Shown: positions 35,756-43,176 of the stretch, one piece after another | Layout: the number at the start of each line of letters is the position of its first letter | How positions within the stretch are numbered: the stretch's first letter is position 1 | Source: an uncultured Bacillota bacterium | Lineage (GTDB): Bacteria; Bacillota; Clostridia; Christensenellales; UBA1242 | DNA length: 64,000 nt | NCBI GenBank assembly: GCA_900551705.1 | Contig: URWY01000002.1 | Location: 26,574 to 90,573 of the forward strand | Direction of reading: 5' to 3' | The notes under the pieces: model-generated | Seen by the model: the letters and a program-made list of their open reading frames with translations, nothing else | Told to the model about the DNA's origin: nothing | Database searches by the model: none | Made by a program: the position numbers and the translations under genes

Positions 35756-36517
35756 ATGCTTTTAGAAGAATTTGATGAGAACAAAATCGCCGTTTTAAAC
35801 GCAAGTAATATAGTTAAAAAAAATGATGAAATGCCAAAAACAATCGTTTCATTTTTTGAACATAAGTTATTTGATATGTTTTTAGAGAAATTTAAGCCAG
35901 AACAAATCACGGAAATTGGTTGTGCTGTGAAAATCCACCCAATTTATAAAGTAAATTTTGAAGGCAAAGAAATTGCAGTAATACAAGCAGGCATTGGCGA
36001 ACCTTATTGCGTTTCAAACTTTGAAGAAATTATTGAACTTGGTGTTGAAAATATTTTACTTTTTGGTTCGTGTGGTTCATTGATACCATTAAATGCATGC
36101 TCAGTTATTGTGCCTTACGCCGCACTTAGAGATGAAGGCACAAGTTTTCACTACGCTCCACCTAGCGATGAAATCGAACTTGATGCTAAATTAGTAAAAA
36201 ATCTTTGTGCTTTCTTTAAAAATAAAGGCATAAAATATGAACTTGGTAAAACCTGGACTACCGATGCTTTTTATAGAGAAACACCAAAAAAAGTTGAAAG
36301 TCGCAAAAAAATGGGTGCAATTTGTGTAGAAATGGAATGTGCAGGCATGACAGCAATGTGCAAATTCAGAAATGTAAATTTCGCAACATTTTTCTATACA
36401 GGCGATAGTTTGGCAACTGGTGAATGGGACAAAGGTAGTCTTTCGCATTTAAAACTTGAAGGTAAAGATATTTTAGTTCCTTTGGCATTTGAAGCCGCAA
36501 ACACTATTTTTGATTAA
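35756..36517 (+). CDS. Nucleoside phosphorylase (uridine phosphorylase-like)
   Basis: A PNP/UDP-family enzyme that splits nucleosides with phosphate in salvage. It shows VIQAGIGEPYCVSNFEEI (phosphate/ribose loop), LLFGSCGSLIPL, and the ribose-binding ICVEMECAGMTAM. GDSLATGEWDKG lies near the C-terminus. I choose the ATG at 35756 because GGAGA lies 6 nt upstream; the ATG at 35744 is in frame and 4 nt from the -10 box, so leaderless initiation there is an alternative. Base specificity is not certain. It is flanked on both sides by tRNA genes. Confidence 0.88.
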   Translation: MLLEEFDENKIAVLNASNIVKKNDEMPKTIVSFFEHKLFDMFLEKFKPEQITEIGCAVKIHPIYKVNFEGKEIAVIQAGIGEPYCVSNFEEIIELGVENILLFGSCGSLIPLNACSVIVPYAALRDEGTSFHYAPPSDEIELDAKLVKNLCAFFKNKGIKYELGKTWTTDAFYRETPKKVESRKKMGAICVEMECAGMTAMCKFRNVNFATFFYTGDSLATGEWDKGSLSHLKLEGKDILVPLAFEAANTIFD

Positions 36518-36563
36518 TTTTATTGCAACATATTTTTAAAAGTGATAAAATATTGTTGCAGTC

Positions 36564-36640
36564 GGACAATTAGCTCAGTTGGTTAGAGCGTCTCTTTCAC
36601 ATGGAGAAGGTCGGGAGTTCGAGTCTCTTATTGTCCACCA
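36564..36640 (+). tRNA. tRNA-Val (CAC)
   Basis: Cloverleaf with acceptor GGACAAT/ATTGTCC, D-arm AGCTCAGTTGGTTAGAGC, a 7-nt anticodon loop TTCACAT giving CAC, T-arm with GTTCGAG, discriminator A and encoded CCA. It is 4 nt from the next tRNA, so one transcript is likely. Confidence 0.9.
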
Positions 36641-36644
36641 ACAT

Positions 36645-36719
36645 TGGGGTGTCGCCAAGCGGTAAGGCATGGGACTCTGACTCCCACATTCCTAGGTTCG
36701 AATCCTAGTACCCCAGCCA
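36645..36719 (+). tRNA. tRNA-Gln (CTG)
   Basis: Cloverleaf with acceptor TGGGGTG/TACCCCA, anticodon CTG in GGGACTCTGACTCCC, T-arm CTAGGTTCGAATCCTAG, discriminator G and encoded CCA. The second copy of the structured repeat starts right after it. Confidence 0.95.
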
Positions 36720-36871
36720 GAAAAGGAAATTGTCGGGCTTTTGGCTCGATTTTTTTATGCAAAAAAATGCAGCGCTTTTTCGCCCGCAATTTCCTTCTTA
36801 CCGACCAAACGCGAAATTGCTTAACCAATTTCGGTCGGTACTCTCATGCGAAGAAATTGCTACGAAGATAT
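36720..36871 (+). repeat. Post-tRNA structured repeat element, copy 2
   Basis: Second copy of the element at 35286, again directly after a tRNA CCA and in the same orientation. The long stem is GGAAATTG/CAATTTCC (36725-36732 with 36787-36794). Compared with copy 1 one base pair is swapped from C-G to G-C, which keeps pairing. The terminator-like hairpin, the ACCGAC/GTCGGT hairpin and the tail are conserved, while loops differ. Confidence 0.85.
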
Positions 36872-36877
36872 TAAAAA

Positions 36878-37111
36878 TTAATCGTCTATATTTTTAAAGA
36901 TTGGATCTGAGAAGAATTCTTCTAATGTAATCTCCAATGTGCAACATATTTGATAAACCGTATCTGTGCTAACTCTATTTTTCTTATTATTTATTACATC
37001 ACAAATCGTTGAACGAGGAATTCCGCCTCTTTTGTATAATTCATATTGCGAAAATCCCCTTTCTGCTAATAAATTTTTAACTTTTATTCCTATTGCTTCT
37101 GATAATTTCAT
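36878..37111 (-). CDS. XRE-family helix-turn-helix regulator
   Basis: A 77-residue protein that is little more than a Cro/CI-type domain (IKVKNLLAERGFSQYELYKR, then RSTICDVINNKKNRVSTDTV, then LEITLEEFF). The ATG at 37111 follows AGGAG. It is divergent from the SLOG gene at 37251, the same arrangement as at 3.8-4.7 kb. Two copies of AGTCCGCTA in the shared intergenic region are candidate binding sites. Confidence 0.85.
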   Translation of the reverse strand: MKLSEAIGIKVKNLLAERGFSQYELYKRGGIPRSTICDVINNKKNRVSTDTVYQICCTLEITLEEFFSDPIFKNIDD

Positions 37112-37168
37112 TTTATAACTCCTATAACGCTCGCTATTTAGAATTATAAAATTTGTACAAAAATATTC

Positions 37169-37236
37169 AGTCCGCTAGTCAGAACGCTTTGTATTTTTTT
37201 AATTATAGGTTAAAATACCATAGTCCGCTATGCGGA
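37169..37236. promoter_or_regulatory. Candidate operators between XRE and SLOG genes
   Basis: AGTCCGCTA occurs at 37169-37177 and 37222-37230, 53 bp apart. The second copy is part of a perfect palindrome TCCGC-TAT-GCGGA (37224-37236) just downstream of a TAAAAT -10 box (37211-37216) of the SLOG gene. Confidence 0.5.
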
Positions 37237-37250
37237 ATTATGGTAGAATT

Positions 37251-37730
37251 ATGGATATAAAAACAACATTTATAGGTCACCGCAATGTTTGCACGGATAT
37301 TGTTCGTGATAATTTAAAAAAAGTAATTGAAGACGAAATAAAAAATGGTTGCGTGCACTTTATTGTTGGTTCGCATGGTAATTTTGATAGAATGGTATTG
37401 AGTGTATGCAAAGAATTAAAAAATAAATACCAAAATCTTATAATTGAAGTTGTTATAACAAGTTTAAATTCAATCAAAAAACATATTGAATATGATATGT
37501 TCGGTAAAATTGTATACGAACCTTATGAAAATATAAATACGATTATGTATGAAATTGAACAAGAATATTTTAAAAAACAAATAATAGTTAGCAACAAAAA
37601 AATGATTGAAGAATGTGATTTGCTAATTTGTTATGTTGACACATCACGCGTTAGAAGTGGCGCAAAAATTGCATATAATTATGCTAAAAAATTAGGAAAA
37701 CGTATCATTAACTTATATACAACAAAATAA
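37251..37730 (+). CDS. SLOG-superfamily protein, copy 2
   Basis: A 159-residue homologue of the protein at 3816-4256. It shares the N-terminal FIGHRNV (GHR motif), HFIVGSHGNFDRMVL, an internal ELKNKYQNL strand, and ECDLLICYVD followed by RSGAKIAYNYAKKLGKRIIN. The first and last blocks align best; the middle is divergent. I start at the ATG at 37251 where the GHR strand begins; the upstream in-frame ATG at 37230 lies in the palindrome. The Shine-Dalgarno site is weak. A terminator follows. Confidence 0.75.
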   Translation: MDIKTTFIGHRNVCTDIVRDNLKKVIEDEIKNGCVHFIVGSHGNFDRMVLSVCKELKNKYQNLIIEVVITSLNSIKKHIEYDMFGKIVYEPYENINTIMYEIEQEYFKKQIIVSNKKMIEECDLLICYVDTSRVRSGAKIAYNYAKKLGKRIINLYTTK

Positions 37731-37756
37731 CCCCTTTAACTAAGGGGCTATTTTTT
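37731..37756 (+). terminator. Terminator after SLOG copy 2
   Basis: Arms CCCCTT (37731-37736) and AAGGGG (37742-37747), then CTA and a T run. Confidence 0.8.
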
Positions 37757-37765
37757 ACTTAATAA

Positions 37766-38428
37766 TTAAGTGTTTGGATTTGCTGCAACTGCGGTTGGGA
37801 ACAATGGCAAGTCTGCAATTCCTGGACAAACTGTTGTTTGTGTTTGTTGACATGGTGGGATTACTGGGTATCCGTATGATGGCACAAGCATATCAACTGT
37901 TGCAACAACTTTTAAGATAACTTGAATACAACCTGTCATTGTTGCTGTGTTACCTTCTGTATTGATTGAACCAATCGTTGATGAGAATGCACCAAATGCG
38001 GTTATTTCAATAGGTGTAACTGAAGGTTGTGGCACAAACAATACAACATTTCTTGTTTCCGTTACAACTCCGTCTGCTGTTCCGAGAACACCATTTGCAT
38101 CACGATAAGATACAACTACCGGAATATTCACAGTTGCTGAAACATTGGCAAAGTTTGGTCTATTGTCAATTCTATCAATGACGACATCAGTAACTGTTGC
38201 TGGATTTGTTGGGTCAGAAGACGCTGAAATGAATGTTAATGGATTTGTTGGTGCTGCTGGGTCAAAATTTGTAAGCGTTACTGTAACGCCTGTGTTTGTT
38301 ATAATTGACCTACACGCATCAAACACTTTTCTAACTTCTATAAGTGCTTTTTCACAAAGCCCAGATGTTGGATTTCCGCAAATTGGGCCGGGTCTGCATT
38401 GGTTATTATTATTGATATAAAAAGACAT
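37766..38428 (-). CDS. Hypothetical protein, possible coat-type structural protein
   Basis: A 220-residue protein starting with an Asn-rich peptide and Cys-containing segments (CRPGPICGNPTSGLCEKA), then EVRKVFDACRSI, a Thr/Val-rich beta domain, and a Cys/Pro/Gln-rich end (PPCQQTQTTVCPG). There is no signal peptide. The 'VxKVFDAC' segment with flanking Cys resembles Clostridia spore-coat or exosporium-type proteins I have seen, but I cannot prove it. The ATG at 38428 follows AGGAGG. It is a single gene between two terminated units. Confidence 0.7.
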   Translation of the reverse strand: MSFYINNNNQCRPGPICGNPTSGLCEKALIEVRKVFDACRSIITNTGVTVTLTNFDPAAPTNPLTFISASSDPTNPATVTDVVIDRIDNRPNFANVSATVNIPVVVSYRDANGVLGTADGVVTETRNVVLFVPQPSVTPIEITAFGAFSSTIGSINTEGNTATMTGCIQVILKVVATVDMLVPSYGYPVIPPCQQTQTTVCPGIADLPLFPTAVAANPNT

Positions 38429-38496
38429 TTCCACCTCCTACACGAAAACTGCGATTTTTCTATCAATAATAAAATATGTAAGAGTGTGAAAATGTG

Positions 38497-38841
38497 TTAC
38501 AAAACAATTATAGTTATTCCAGGATTTTGTTTACCCAAGTCTTCGTCAAGCGAAGCAAATTTACAATTCGTAAGAAATTCAAAGCAATCTGAATTTTGAA
38601 TTGCCCATTCAGCACCAGTGAAAACATTTTTAATTTTCTTTTGATGTTTCAGTCTTGTGGCGTATTGTCTTAAATTGATACAAATTTTTCCGCCCTGTCC
38701 ATGCGAGCCATAACCATGAATGATTTTAAAGCCCTTTACGCCTTGTGCTTTTGCTTTTTCAATTTCCATGTCTAAATAAATACCTGCATCTTCTGCGGCA
38801 AAAACTATTTCCTTAAAGTTGACTGTGTAAAAATCATTCAT
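38497..38841 (-). CDS. Smr-domain protein
   Basis: A 114-residue stand-alone Smr (small MutS-related) domain, possibly a nuclease. It has the N-terminal YTVNFKEIVFAAEDAGIYLD helix region and the motif KIIHGYGSHGQGGKI, equivalent to the conserved HGxGxG loop. The start overlaps the end of the nudix gene by 8 bp, so the two are translationally coupled. The C-terminal region carrying Cys and NPGITIIVL completes the fold. Confidence 0.8.
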   Translation of the reverse strand: MNDFYTVNFKEIVFAAEDAGIYLDMEIEKAKAQGVKGFKIIHGYGSHGQGGKICINLRQYATRLKHQKKIKNVFTGAEWAIQNSDCFEFLTNCKFASLDEDLGKQNPGITIIVL

Positions 38842-39334
38842 TTACTTTTCTTTCCATTGACCATCTTATTGTATCAAATTTATCGCATTTTGCAAGATTA
38901 TATATTGTGATTGGCAAACATTTGATTTTTTTATTTGCCACTTCGGTTTTGTCGAACCAATGGTAAACTATGTGAGCTTTATCGCATGAGCCGAAATCTT
39001 GCTTGTGAGCAAGTTCGTCATCGTCTGTCAACTTGATGTGATACATAAAGTTGAGTTCGTGAGAGTTTATGTTGTCGTAAACAAAAAACATTTCATTTAT
39101 TTGAAAGAGTTGTAACCTTTCAGGTTCAAATTTATAACCCAATTCTTCTTCAAGTTCTCTTATCAAGGCTTCTTTTGTGGTTTCGCCACATTTAACTCTT
39201 CCGCCAACCAAATTCCAAAAATTATCAACTTTGACATTTCTGTGCAAAAGCATTTTATCTTTATATTCAAAGAAACATGCCACGCGGAAATTAAATTTGG
39301 TATCTCCTAACATTATGCTGATATCTTCTTTCAT
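38834..39334 (-). CDS. Nudix hydrolase
   Basis: A 166-residue hydrolase of nucleoside-diphosphate-linked compounds. The Nudix box GRVKCGETTKEALIRELEEE begins near residue 47, fits GX5EX7REUXEEXGU, and is preceded by NFWNLVGG. The substrate cannot be told from sequence. The ATG at 39334 follows AGGAGG. It is coupled to the Smr gene downstream. Confidence 0.93.
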   Translation of the reverse strand: MKEDISIMLGDTKFNFRVACFFEYKDKMLLHRNVKVDNFWNLVGGRVKCGETTKEALIRELEEELGYKFEPERLQLFQINEMFFVYDNINSHELNFMYHIKLTDDDELAHKQDFGSCDKAHIVYHWFDKTEVANKKIKCLPITIYNLAKCDKFDTIRWSMERKVNE

Positions 39335-39387
39335 TTTTCCTCCTGATATATATCAAAAAATGCTTGACCTGCAAGCATTTGTTTGAA

Positions 39388-39948
39388 CTATTTAATTCTT
39401 TCCATGTATGTTCCAGTTCTTGTATCAACTCTGATTTTTTCGCCGCTGTTTACAAACAATGGAACATTGATTACATAACCTGTTTCAAGTGTTGCTGGTT
39501 TATAACCTGCTTTTGATGTGTCGCCTTGAATCCATGGTTCTGTGTCTGTGATTGTCAATTCAACAAAGTTTGGTGCTTCAACTGAGAATGCTGAACCTTT
39601 ATAGAATTGAATATTTGCCATCATGTTTTCTGTTATGAAATTGAGAGCGTCTTCAACTTGGCTTTTATTAAGTGGAATTTGGTCGAATGTTTCCATATCC
39701 ATGAAGTAGTAAATATCGCCTTCGTTGTAAAGATATTGCATTTCTTTTCTTTCAATAACTGCAACTTGGAATTTATCTGATGGGTTGAAAGTTCTTTCTT
39801 GAACTTGTCCAGTTACGATATTTTTAATTTTTGCTCTTACGAATGGTGAACCTTTACCTGGTTTAACATGCATAAAGTCTGTTACTAAATAAATGTTGCC
39901 TTCCATTTCAAAAGTTGTGCCTTTCCTAAAATCACCTGCTGTTACCAT
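39388..39948 (-). CDS. efp: Elongation factor P
   Basis: A 186-residue EF-P that relieves ribosome stalling at polyproline. The three OB-type domains are present: domain 1 with HVKPGKGSPFVRAK, which includes the modifiable Lys in the loop, domain 2 with MDMETFDQIPL, and domain 3 ending VDTRTGTYMERIK. The ATG at 39948 follows TAGGAG. Single gene. Confidence 0.98.
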   Translation of the reverse strand: MVTAGDFRKGTTFEMEGNIYLVTDFMHVKPGKGSPFVRAKIKNIVTGQVQERTFNPSDKFQVAVIERKEMQYLYNEGDIYYFMDMETFDQIPLNKSQVEDALNFITENMMANIQFYKGSAFSVEAPNFVELTITDTEPWIQGDTSKAGYKPATLETGYVINVPLFVNSGEKIRVDTRTGTYMERIK

Positions 39949-40019
39949 AAAATCTCCTAAAATTAATAAATTTGCTTTAAAAATATATCATATTAAACAT
40001 GATTTGTAAAGTATTTTTT

Positions 40020-40874
40020 CTAAATATTATTATATATATTTTGATATATGAGGGAATCTTGCGACATGTGACCAGCCGATTCGCAAATAACTGTTGGCGT
40101 CAATTTTAAATCTTTAATAGCCTTTGCACATGGTGCAAATTCTGGTCCATAACCTTCGTCTGTATAATTTAAGTGTTTAATTTCACCTTTATTGCCATAC
40201 ATAATTCTTGAAAAATGAATGTGGCAATTTTTCACTCTGTCATAGCCGAGTTTTTCAATCGCATAATTGAACACTTCCATATAATCTTCATAATTGCCAA
40301 AAGTCCCTTGATTTAATGAATAAATATGGCCAAAATCAAAGGTTGGAACTAATATTTTATCTTTCGTGCAAAAATCAATAATTTCTTTCCAAGTTCCAAT
40401 TTGCGCCTGTTTACCCATTGTTTCAGGACAAATAAACATATCTTGATAACCCGCTTCGTAGATTTTTTTGATTAAAATATCCAAGCGTTTAGAAATCAAA
40501 CCAACTGCAACGCTTCGCTCTTGCTTCGTTTCCGTTCCCGCATGAAAAACCAAATGTTTTCCGCCCATGGCACGCAAAAGTTTTAGACCTGTTAAAATAT
40601 ATTGATATGATTTTTCTGCCATTTCGTCATCTGGATTTGCAAAATTGATATAATAAGGCGCGTGAATACTAAGCAAAATGCCATTTTCTTTTGCGTTTTT
40701 GCCAAGTTTTTCAGCAGTTTGTGATGACATTCTATAACCACGACCGAACGAATATTCGTAAGCAGTCAATCCTTGACGCGCAAGCCAAGCTGGTGCGTCA
40801 CAACTATCTTTTAAACCTTGCTCATAAAAACTGTCGTCATTGCCTGATGGCCCAAATCTTACTTTTTCTTCCAT
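40020..40874 (-). CDS. nfo: Endonuclease IV-family TIM-barrel protein
   Basis: A 284-residue AP-endonuclease-2-type barrel. Likely metal ligands are seen in SIHAPYYIN, LVFHAGTETK, CPETMGK, FDFGHIYSL, CHIHFSRI and VICESAGH. The usual Asp-x-His of E. coli Nfo appears here as IKH (in GEIKHLNY), so one ligand may be missing and activity is less certain. Its ATG directly follows the truB stop (TAAATG), so it ends the rimP-truB operon. Confidence 0.82.
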   Translation of the reverse strand: MEEKVRFGPSGNDDSFYEQGLKDSCDAPAWLARQGLTAYEYSFGRGYRMSSQTAEKLGKNAKENGILLSIHAPYYINFANPDDEMAEKSYQYILTGLKLLRAMGGKHLVFHAGTETKQERSVAVGLISKRLDILIKKIYEAGYQDMFICPETMGKQAQIGTWKEIIDFCTKDKILVPTFDFGHIYSLNQGTFGNYEDYMEVFNYAIEKLGYDRVKNCHIHFSRIMYGNKGEIKHLNYTDEGYGPEFAPCAKAIKDLKLTPTVICESAGHMSQDSLIYQNIYNNI

Positions 40875-41825
40875 TTAATCCTCTTTCAAAAACACTTCTA
40901 TTTTAAGTTTGCCATTTTTACCACTTGCCAGCCCCAAAAACTCACCATTTGAATATAATTTTTTCAAATTCTCAAATGGCTCGGTTTTTACAAGTTGCCC
41001 ACAAATAAGTTTATTTCCTTCCTCGCTTGTGATTTCAATTTTTTCTAAGTTTACAACTTCATCAGTTTTTAAAACTTTAAATGATTGATTTTCAATTTGC
41101 TCAAAAGTATAGCAATTATTAATATCAAAATTGCCACATTTTGTTCTTGTCAAACTTGCCATTGTGCCAAAAGTGTTGAGTTTATAAGCGATATCTCGAA
41201 CGATACTTCGAATGTATGTTCCAGCGCCACAAGTGATTTCAAATTCAAACAAATTTTTATGAAAATCATTTTTTATTTCATCAATATTGTCATTCAAATT
41301 CACATCTTTATTTACTGATACAAAAAAGTTAAAAAGTTCTTCAATTTTAGTTAAATCATTAATTTTTTTGAATTTTATATCAAAAATTTCAATTTTTCTA
41401 GGTTGCAAAGTCACTTTTTCGCCACTTCTAGCAATGTCATACGCTTTTTTACCATTGACTTTTAATGCTGAAAATTGTGGTGGCAACTGCTCTACCACGC
41501 CTATAAAATTTTGCAAAATTTGATTAATATCTAACTCAGAAATTTCTGATTTTTTCAAATTAACAACTTTGCCTTCGCTATCCAAAGTGTCAGTTTCAAA
41601 ACCAAAAACAAATACTGCTTTATATGTTTTTTGTTTGGTCAAAAAGAAATCAAACAAGCGAGTTGCTTTACCAAATGTAACAGGTAAAACGCCGCTTGCG
41701 AGTGGGTCAAGCGTGCCCAAATGACCTGCTTTTTTTGCGCCAATTAAATATTTAACTTTATTGACTGCTGAATTCGAAGAAATCTTAACCGGCTTATTTA
41801 AAAGTATAACGCCACTATTTTGCAT
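40875..41825 (-). CDS. truB: tRNA pseudouridine-55 synthase
   Basis: Forms pseudouridine-55 in the tRNA T-loop. The 316-residue product has GVILLNKPVKISSNSAVNKV, the catalytic GHLGTLDPLASGVLPV (Asp near residue 37), and QLPPQFSALKVNGKKAYD. CGAGTYIRSIVRDIA follows an insert rich in Asn and Lys. I start at the ATG at 41825 (GGGGAAG upstream); it overlaps the nrnA end by 11 bp. Part of the translation operon. Confidence 0.96.
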   Translation of the reverse strand: MQNSGVILLNKPVKISSNSAVNKVKYLIGAKKAGHLGTLDPLASGVLPVTFGKATRLFDFFLTKQKTYKAVFVFGFETDTLDSEGKVVNLKKSEISELDINQILQNFIGVVEQLPPQFSALKVNGKKAYDIARSGEKVTLQPRKIEIFDIKFKKINDLTKIEELFNFFVSVNKDVNLNDNIDEIKNDFHKNLFEFEITCGAGTYIRSIVRDIAYKLNTFGTMASLTRTKCGNFDINNCYTFEQIENQSFKVLKTDEVVNLEKIEITSEEGNKLICGQLVKTEPFENLKKLYSNGEFLGLASGKNGKLKIEVFLKED

Positions 41826-42795
41826 TTTCTTCCCCAACTTTTTTAATTTGCTCATTGCAATATGCAAAAACTTCTTTCTTTAATTTGCCGATTTTACCAT
41901 TGACTGTGCAGCCAGCGGCATTAACATGACCGCCACCACCAAATTTTGAAGCCACATCATTTACATCATAATTTGCACATGACCTGAAAGATACGCTCCA
42001 CAAGTTTTTGCCTTTTTCTTTGAAAATTGCTGTGATTTTTGCTCCTGCGATATCAACAATAAGAGTTAAAAATTTAGAAATATCGCTAAACATACAATGT
42101 AATTTCTTGCAATCGCGTTGCGTCACAACCAAATATGCAACTTCGCCATTAAGTTTCACATTTTTAGACATAAAACTTGCCACGCGCACTTGATTTAAAG
42201 TTTTTTTCTTTTGAGTTGCATACACAACTTTTTCAAAATCTGCTTTCAAAGTCATCAATTTACTTGTAACTTCAAAAGTTTCATTCGTAACATCACTATT
42301 TGTAAAATTGTTGGTGTCCGAAATTATTGCAGCGAGCATAGCAGATGCCATATCTGGTGTTATTTCAAAATCGCATTTTTCCAAAAAGTTAAACAAAACT
42401 TGTCCACAAGCAGGCGCATGTGGCTCAATATAACAAAGTTTTGCATATTTGCTATTTGAAACATGATGATCAATTAATAATGTGTTAGGAAAGCTTTCAA
42501 AAACTTCTCCATATTTTCCAAGTTTGAAAGTTGTTGCCGTATCCAAAGAAATTAACAAGTCAAACTCTGAAATTTCAAGTTCTGATGTGTTAATTTTGTC
42601 GCTATATGGTATAAAAGTTAAATAATGAGGAATTTCACTATCCACAAACGCTTTAACATTTTTACCAAGTTTTTCAAGCAACATTGCCATCGAACAAAGC
42701 GAGCCAACGCAATCGCCGTCAACACTTGCATGCCCAAAAACGGCAACATTTGTTGCTGACAAAATTTTATCTTTCATTTGACCAATTAAGTCCAT
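41815..42795 (-). CDS. nrnA: DHH/DHHA1 phosphoesterase (NrnA, nanoRNase/pAp phosphatase)
   Basis: Degrades short oligoribonucleotides and dephosphorylates 3'-phosphoadenosine 5'-phosphate. The 326-residue protein has VFGHASVDGDCVGSLCS and LIDHHVSNSKYA in the DHH domain, and GGGGHVNAAGC in the DHHA1 domain. It sits between rbfA and truB, the usual place in Bacillota. The TAG stop lies within the truB start region. Confidence 0.95.
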   Translation of the reverse strand: MDLIGQMKDKILSATNVAVFGHASVDGDCVGSLCSMAMLLEKLGKNVKAFVDSEIPHYLTFIPYSDKINTSELEISEFDLLISLDTATTFKLGKYGEVFESFPNTLLIDHHVSNSKYAKLCYIEPHAPACGQVLFNFLEKCDFEITPDMASAMLAAIISDTNNFTNSDVTNETFEVTSKLMTLKADFEKVVYATQKKKTLNQVRVASFMSKNVKLNGEVAYLVVTQRDCKKLHCMFSDISKFLTLIVDIAGAKITAIFKEKGKNLWSVSFRSCANYDVNDVASKFGGGGHVNAAGCTVNGKIGKLKKEVFAYCNEQIKKVGEENAK

Positions 42796-42838
42796 AAATT
42801 TCTCCTATTTTAAACAAAAATTAGATATAAATCTATAT

Positions 42839-43165
42839 CTAATTTCTGATTTTTCGCAAAAGTTCTTCAATTTTATTTGCATTTGCTTCGGTATTATCCG
42901 CAACAAAATTTAATTCTGGTGTGTTTTTCATAATCAACTTTTTTGCAAGTTCGCGTCTGATAAAACCTTTTGATGAGTTCAAAAGTTTTATAATTTCCTT
43001 TGAATTGTCGCACTCAACACCAACTTTTGCAGTTTTTAAATCTGGTGCAGTTTCAACATAAGTCAATGTGATTATGTTTCCAGAAATACGCTTGTCATTC
43101 ATGTTTTGAATGATTTGTAAAAGCGCTTTCATAACTTCTGAATTAACTCTTTCCATTCTATACAT
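42839..43165 (-). CDS. rbfA: Ribosome-binding factor A
   Basis: A 108-residue KH-fold factor for 30S maturation. It shows YRMERVNSEVMKALLQII, ISGNIITLTYVETAPDLKTAKV, SKGFIRRELAKKLIMKNTPEL and DNTEANANKIEELL. A GGGGG site lies before the ATG at 43165, 11 nt after infB. Confidence 0.96.
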   Translation of the reverse strand: MYRMERVNSEVMKALLQIIQNMNDKRISGNIITLTYVETAPDLKTAKVGVECDNSKEIIKLLNSSKGFIRRELAKKLIMKNTPELNFVADNTEANANKIEELLRKIRN

Positions 43166-43176
43166 ATTTGTGCCCC

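Noticed and set aside
36628..36828. A minus-strand open frame with the GFEPRNVGVRVPCLTAWRHP segment
   Set aside because: It is the antisense of tRNA-Gln (CTG) and the repeat element, another known artefact type.
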